DNA of 16,111 nt, from positions 1 through 16,111 of the forward strand of contig CAJTTQ010000060.1 in NCBI GenBank assembly GCA_910579145.1. Reading direction: 5' to 3'. Positions within the stretch are counted from its first letter, which is position 1. Every line of letters begins with the position of its first letter. Below the pieces are notes generated by a model that was not told the DNA's origin, did no database searches, and was given only the letters and a program-made list of their open reading frames with translations. Positions 12,613-16,111 of this stretch are shown in pieces. This stretch comes from an uncultured Eubacterium sp. Its GTDB lineage: Bacteria; Bacillota; Clostridia; Lachnospirales; Lachnospiraceae. The position numbers and the translations under genes were made by a program.

Positions 12613-14370
12613 CTATTTCAGATCGCTCAGCGCATAAGCAAACCCGGAACTGTTTTCCATCCTGCTTTTTTCCACTCTTCTCCGCTTAACTTCTACTTCC
12701 TGTTTTTTTAAATGGTCTTCTACGGCGGAAACCGTAAGAACATCGTTTTCCTCCTCTGCCGCCGATGCTGACTGCGCAGAAGAATCATCCTGCCCACTGC
12801 TCTGGAACGAGGCATCGATCCGCCATTCTACCGGATTTTCCACGATTCCTTTATCTACGACAAAGCGGAACCCGTCTGCTGATTCTTCTCCTTCCGGTAC
12901 GACCGTAGTCTCAAATTCCTGATCCTTAGCTTTTACACGCTTCTTCTCCGATTCCTGTTTGGACGCTTTTATATGTTTCCGTTCCGATTCATGTTTCGAA
13001 GCTTTCGTACGTTTCGGTTCCGGTTTCTTGTACAGTTCCGCGATCCCATTTACATTCATGCCGCTCGTCTCAGCTTCATCCAATGGCGTCAGCGATTTCA
13101 TGACAATCGGTTTGGAATCAGCCGCGGACTGTTCTGCCGTTCTGATCTGTTTTGCCGTTTGTCTTTTTATTTCCGACGCTTGTTCCGACATCTGTCTCGG
13201 AGGTGCTGTTTCCGTCTTTCCGGTTGAAGATTTATACTTCTCCAATATTTGATCAACATCCATGCCGCTCGACGCTGACTCATCCAGGGGATCCAGCGTT
13301 CTCATCTTCACCGCTTTTCCCGCACCCAGTGCCATATTTGACTCCTGTCCGAATGGCCGTGGTGCCACGCTCTCTGTCGTCACTGTCTCTGCCTGGACCG
13401 CTTGAGACAGCTCATTATCCTTCTGTGTCTGCTCGATGACATCCGCCATATCCTCTCTGGCCGAAGCGCTCATGCGGTGGATACTCGCCGTAATGTTATC
13501 CAATCCCTGCCGGAGAGACTGGAGTTCTTCTTTCTCCTCATCCCTCGATCGCTCGCCTGAAATATTTAACAGCATAGCCGCAGCTTCGCTCAGCGCATTC
13601 TCAGACTGTTCCCAGTCTTTCATTGAATTCGCCAGATAGCCCAAATGTTCCTCTACGGCATCGTGCTCTTGTGCGGCGGCTTCCATCCCGGACGCATCAT
13701 TCAGGGGCGCTTCCACCCGGGATGACTCTTCTAACAATTGTTCCAATGACGGGCTGTTATACAGTTCTTCCGGCTCTTCGGCCTTTGGTTTTTCTGGCTG
13801 CTCCATCAACTGCTCCAGCGACGGCTCAAAGATCAAGTCCTCCGTCTGAGCCTGGCGCGGTCTCGATGGCGTTTCCACCGGCTGTTCAAAGACAAGTCCC
13901 CCGTCATCCAAAAACTGACCGGCAATCTCCGTCTTTTTTCTTTCCTGCGGGATATCAAGTAACCCTTCATTTGTGTCAGCATCCTCCTGCACGACAGAAA
14001 GTAATGTATCCGATCCGTTCAACGTGCCGCGGGAAGAAATATGTCCCGCGTCTATAGAAGAAATCAAGCCATCTGCATCACCGGGCGTCTGTAAGGTATC
14101 GTCCGCGGACTGTTTTGGCAAAGAAAAACCTTCGTCCAATAAAGAACCCGTTTCCTCGGTCCCCTCATGAACAGGTGGCGTTTTCTGTTCAGGTGATGTG
14201 ATCGTTCCATCTAAAACAAAACCCGAATCCAATGCCGTATCCGCCATCTCCCCCCGACTCGGTTTTATGTCCTTTTTCTTTAATTCTTCCACTTTTATCT
14301 CAGAAGAAATCGACCATTCCGGCAGATCTTCTGTCAATGGACCCATATCAATCCTTGAATGTTTTGCCAT
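12613..14370 (-). CDS. Unrecognised 585-residue repeat-containing, probably disordered protein
   Basis: I do not recognise this protein. It has no signal peptide, membrane segment or cysteine, and is rich in Glu, Ser, Asp, Lys and Gln. Several internal repeats are visible: LDSGFVLDG (47-55), LLDEGFSLP (77-85) and FLDDGGLVF (153-161); PSLEQLMEQ (183-191) and PSLEQLLEE (207-215); a longer pair at 354-382 and 422-450 sharing PLDE...SGM(D/N)V and a terminal LYK/KYK; and three 11-12-residue Lys/Glu repeats at 453-487 of the type KASKxESE. Residues 235-325 look helical, possibly coiled coil. The C-terminus is basic then ends SGFAYALSDLK. The ATG at 14370 has AAAGGGG nine bases upstream; starts at 14376 and 14379 are too close. 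A scaffold or adaptor with repeated short binding motifs fits, but this is inference. Confidence 0.8.
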   Translation of the reverse strand: MAKHSRIDMGPLTEDLPEWSISSEIKVEELKKKDIKPSRGEMADTALDSGFVLDGTITSPEQKTPPVHEGTEETGSLLDEGFSLPKQSADDTLQTPGDADGLISSIDAGHISSRGTLNGSDTLLSVVQEDADTNEGLLDIPQERKKTEIAGQFLDDGGLVFEQPVETPSRPRQAQTEDLIFEPSLEQLMEQPEKPKAEEPEELYNSPSLEQLLEESSRVEAPLNDASGMEAAAQEHDAVEEHLGYLANSMKDWEQSENALSEAAAMLLNISGERSRDEEKEELQSLRQGLDNITASIHRMSASAREDMADVIEQTQKDNELSQAVQAETVTTESVAPRPFGQESNMALGAGKAVKMRTLDPLDESASSGMDVDQILEKYKSSTGKTETAPPRQMSEQASEIKRQTAKQIRTAEQSAADSKPIVMKSLTPLDEAETSGMNVNGIAELYKKPEPKRTKASKHESERKHIKASKQESEKKRVKAKDQEFETTVVPEGEESADGFRFVVDKGIVENPVEWRIDASFQSSGQDDSSAQSASAAEEENDVLTVSAVEDHLKKQEVEVKRRRVEKSRMENSSGFAYALSDLK

Positions 14371-14426
14371 ATACATCAACCCCTTTAATGAATAAGCATT
14401 TGCAACGCATGCCTTCGGTTAATATT

Positions 14427-14455
14427 ATCATACTACATATTCTGAAAAAAAACAA
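14427..14455 (-). promoter_or_regulatory. Candidate promoter of the 585-residue protein gene
   Basis: Minus strand: TTGTTT (14455-14450, 3/6), 17-base spacer, TATGAT (14432-14427, 5/6), about 57 bases before the ATG at 14370. The -10 is good and the -35 poor. Confidence 0.45.
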
Positions 14456-14469
14456 TAGAATAAAAAAAA

Positions 14470-14497
14470 TCATAGATTTTGCTGGCGCACATAAATT
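14470..14497 (+). promoter_or_regulatory. Possible sporulation sigma-E-like promoter of the flippase gene
   Basis: TCATAGA (14470-14476) and CATAAATT (14490-14497; 6/8 to CATACAAT) are 13 bases apart, slightly closer than the usual 14-15. It is 36 bases before the GTG at 14534. No good sigma-A promoter was found here. A 6-3-6 palindrome AAAATC-ATA-GATTTT at 14466-14480 overlaps it. Confidence 0.25.
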
Positions 14498-14533
14498 ATA
14501 TTACACCGCTCTGATTGAATGGGAGAAACCATC

Positions 14534-16024
14534 GTGAAAGAAAAACTACTGAAAGGGACGATTTTTCTCACACTTGCCGGTGTATTTGTCCGAATTATCG
14601 GTTTTTTATACCGCATATTTCTGGCAAATACGCTCGGTGAAACAGAACTCGGGATATATCAGCTTGTATTTCCCGTGTATTCCATCTGCTTCACATTATA
14701 TGCTTCGGGATTACAGACCGCCGTTTCCCAGCTCGTTTCCAATCCGCATTATAAATATTCAAAAAAAGTAATAAAGACAGGCATCTTCCTGTCTCTTAGC
14801 ATCTCCCTGGCTTTGTCCGCCGTTATTTTTATATTTTCGGATTTCATCAGCATTCATTTTCTTTTTACGGAACGGACCTCGGATCTGCTCAAACTGCTCG
14901 CCTTTATCTTTCCGTTCTGCGGCGTGACCAGTATGATCAACGGCTATTTTTATGGTCTTCGTGAGGCAAAAGTACCCGCTGTCACACAAATGATCGAGCA
15001 GCTTTGCCGGGTCGGGTTTGTCTTTGTTATATACATCAGTTCCATTTGCGAATTTTCAAGCAAAGTAGCTGTTGCCGGACTGATCGCCGGTGAACTGAGT
15101 TCCAATGTTTATAACCTCATCAGCCTGAAACGCTCTAAAGTCAAACAGCTTGGCAGGCTTACTGTCAAAAAAACCAAAATCGCGAAGGCAATTTTAAAAC
15201 AAGCGATCCCACTCAGTGGTACAAAGCTCGTCATCGCCCTTCTGTCCAGTATAGAGTCCGTACTGATCCCTATTATGCTTACAAAGTACGGTCTGTCCCA
15301 TGACGATTCCCTGGCTTTGTATGGCGTCATCACAGGTATCGTCCTGCCGTTTATCCTCTTCCCCGGCACGATCACCAATTCCCTTTCCGTACTGCTGCTT
15401 CCTGAAATATCGAAAGCAGATAACGAAAACAACCGGGCCAGGATACTGCAAACGACGAAGATCACGATCAAATATTCCCTGCTTCTAGGGTGCATCGCAA
15501 CCGCGATATTCCTAAACTTCGGTAAATCGGTCGGCATTTTATTTTTTCACAGCGAAAATGCGGGGAAACTCCTTACCCTGCTCGCCCTTAGCTGTCCGTT
15601 TATCTATGTTTCCACGACACTTGCCAGCATCATCAACGGACTATCCAAGACACATATCACATTCCGCAATACCGTATGCGGGCTTCTCGTGCGAATCCTC
15701 TTTCTCGTCACCATCACTCCCCGATACGGTGTTTACGGCTATTTATTCGGCCTGCTGTTAAGCCAGATCATCATAAGCATTTTAGACAGTGTGTACCTGA
15801 TCCGGCACGGGTACACCGAAGTCGAACTGTTTCGATGGCTGGTTTTTCCCTGTGTCGTCCTCTCGGTCTCCATCTACCTATGCCGCATGTTCACACAGAC
15901 GTTATGCGTTTACTTCCAATACGAGAGGGACTTTGCTTCCCTGCTCGCCATGATCCCAGCACTCATCATTTCCTTTGTGTTCTTCCGGGCAGCCGGACTG
16001 ATCCGAAAAGAAGACCTTACTTGA
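14534..16024 (+). CDS. MATE-fold polysaccharide/lipid flippase, SpoVB-like
   Basis: A 496-residue integral membrane protein with a dozen or more hydrophobic segments. The N-terminus KEKLLKGTIFLTLAGVFVRI followed by GFLYRIFLANTLGETELGIY (28-47 from the upstream ATG) is characteristic of the polysaccharide-export/SpoVB branch of the MOP superfamily. Members move lipid-linked sugar precursors across the membrane; SpoVB is needed for spore cortex, related proteins for cell-wall or exopolysaccharide. The GTG at 14534 was chosen because GGGAG lies about 8 bases before it and the next residues match the family start; the ATG at 14519 has no site. It diverges from the 585-residue gene and its last 8 bases overlap the convergent BRCT gene. 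Whether it acts in sporulation or in wall polymer export cannot be decided. Confidence 0.82.
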   Translation: MKEKLLKGTIFLTLAGVFVRIIGFLYRIFLANTLGETELGIYQLVFPVYSICFTLYASGLQTAVSQLVSNPHYKYSKKVIKTGIFLSLSISLALSAVIFIFSDFISIHFLFTERTSDLLKLLAFIFPFCGVTSMINGYFYGLREAKVPAVTQMIEQLCRVGFVFVIYISSICEFSSKVAVAGLIAGELSSNVYNLISLKRSKVKQLGRLTVKKTKIAKAILKQAIPLSGTKLVIALLSSIESVLIPIMLTKYGLSHDDSLALYGVITGIVLPFILFPGTITNSLSVLLLPEISKADNENNRARILQTTKITIKYSLLLGCIATAIFLNFGKSVGILFFHSENAGKLLTLLALSCPFIYVSTTLASIINGLSKTHITFRNTVCGLLVRILFLVTITPRYGVYGYLFGLLLSQIIISILDSVYLIRHGYTEVELFRWLVFPCVVLSVSIYLCRMFTQTLCVYFQYERDFASLLAMIPALIISFVFFRAAGLIRKEDLT

Positions 16025-16111
16025 TCATGTCGATCAGTTCCTCCTCCGTAATGATCGGAATACCGAGTTCTTTCGCTTTTTTATTTTTTGACGAGGTGGA
16101 TTGGATGTCAT
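16017..16111 (-). CDS. C-terminal end of a BRCT-domain protein (partial), perhaps DNA ligase
   Basis: Only the last 30 residues are in the window, ending with TAA at 16019-16017. The sequence SSKNKKAKELGIPIITEEEL matches the C-terminal half of a BRCT domain, as found at the end of NAD-dependent DNA ligase LigA and of some exonuclease/BRCT proteins. BRCT domains bind DNA ends or phosphoproteins. The frame is 5'-truncated by the window edge. The stop region overlaps the stop of the flippase gene by 8 bases. The domain is fairly sure; LigA is only a likely parent. Confidence 0.65.
   Translation of the reverse strand, partial: DIQSTSSKNKKAKELGIPIITEEELIDMIK

Noticed and set aside
13152..14057. 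Plus-strand open frames opposite the 585-residue gene
   Set aside because: They are Ser/Pro/Phe-rich mirror frames of the repetitive gene with no start signals. The minus-strand frame has a binding site and promoter.
12613..14370. Repeats of the 585-residue protein as a pseudogene or frameshift artefact
   Set aside because: The frame is continuous over 585 codons, with proper start signals and protein-level repeats that diverge at the DNA level.
1..16111. Mobile elements, tRNA, rRNA or phage genes
   Set aside because: No transposase, integrase, terminal repeats, clover-leaf or rRNA-like sequence was seen on either strand.

Overview
The window looks like chromosomal DNA of a low-to-moderate GC Bacillota bacterium, most likely a Clostridia/Lachnospiraceae-type anaerobe. 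Supporting signs are strong AGGAGG-type ribosome binding sites, TTGACA/TATAAT promoters, a Gram-positive LexA box, the yicC-remA-gmk-rpoZ operon, an NFACT-family RqcH, an iscR-iscS-iscU Fe-S cluster and a SpoVB-like flippase. Genus and species cannot be read from the sequence. No mobile element, rRNA, tRNA or CRISPR array was seen. No intergenic stretch exceeds 300 bases; the longest are about 195-200 bases (157-351, 7423-7620, 12417-12612).

Layout. 1-156 (-) is the N-terminus of an exported protein of unknown function. 352-687 (-) is a small membrane-anchored LysM protein resembling the SOS division inhibitor YneA. Its promoter carries a perfect LexA box, with three degenerate LexA-like sites at 13-bp spacing just downstream. 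798-3895 (-) holds two translationally coupled, shortened MutS-family ATPases. 3973-7422 (-) is the operon yicC-remA-gmk-lepB-lepB-rpoZ (transcribed right to left), ending in a strong hairpin terminator at 3923-3964. It covers RNA turnover, matrix/biofilm regulation, GMP phosphorylation, protein export and the RNA polymerase omega subunit. The unusual part is the tandem pair of signal peptidases.

From a back-to-back promoter region (about 7487-7547) the plus strand carries rqcH and a coupled PHP phosphoesterase (7621-10253). It meets the iscR-iscS-iscU operon (12416-10250, -) tail to tail, the stop codons overlapping. The isc operon starts from a consensus promoter with an Rrf2-type dyad at the transcription start, consistent with feedback control by the Fe-S sensor IscR. 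Next, 12613-14370 (-) encodes a 585-residue, cysteine-free, repeat-containing, probably disordered protein that I do not recognise. Divergent from it is a MATE-fold/SpoVB-like flippase (14534-16024, +), which overlaps at its 3' end with the last codons of a BRCT-domain protein (16017-16111, -).

Most of the window is housekeeping DNA. The parts most worth attention are the LexA-site array with its YneA-like gene next to the paired MutS-like ATPases, the unrecognised 585-aa repeat protein, the CtsR-like heptads in the rqcH leader, and the several hairpins in the isc operon.
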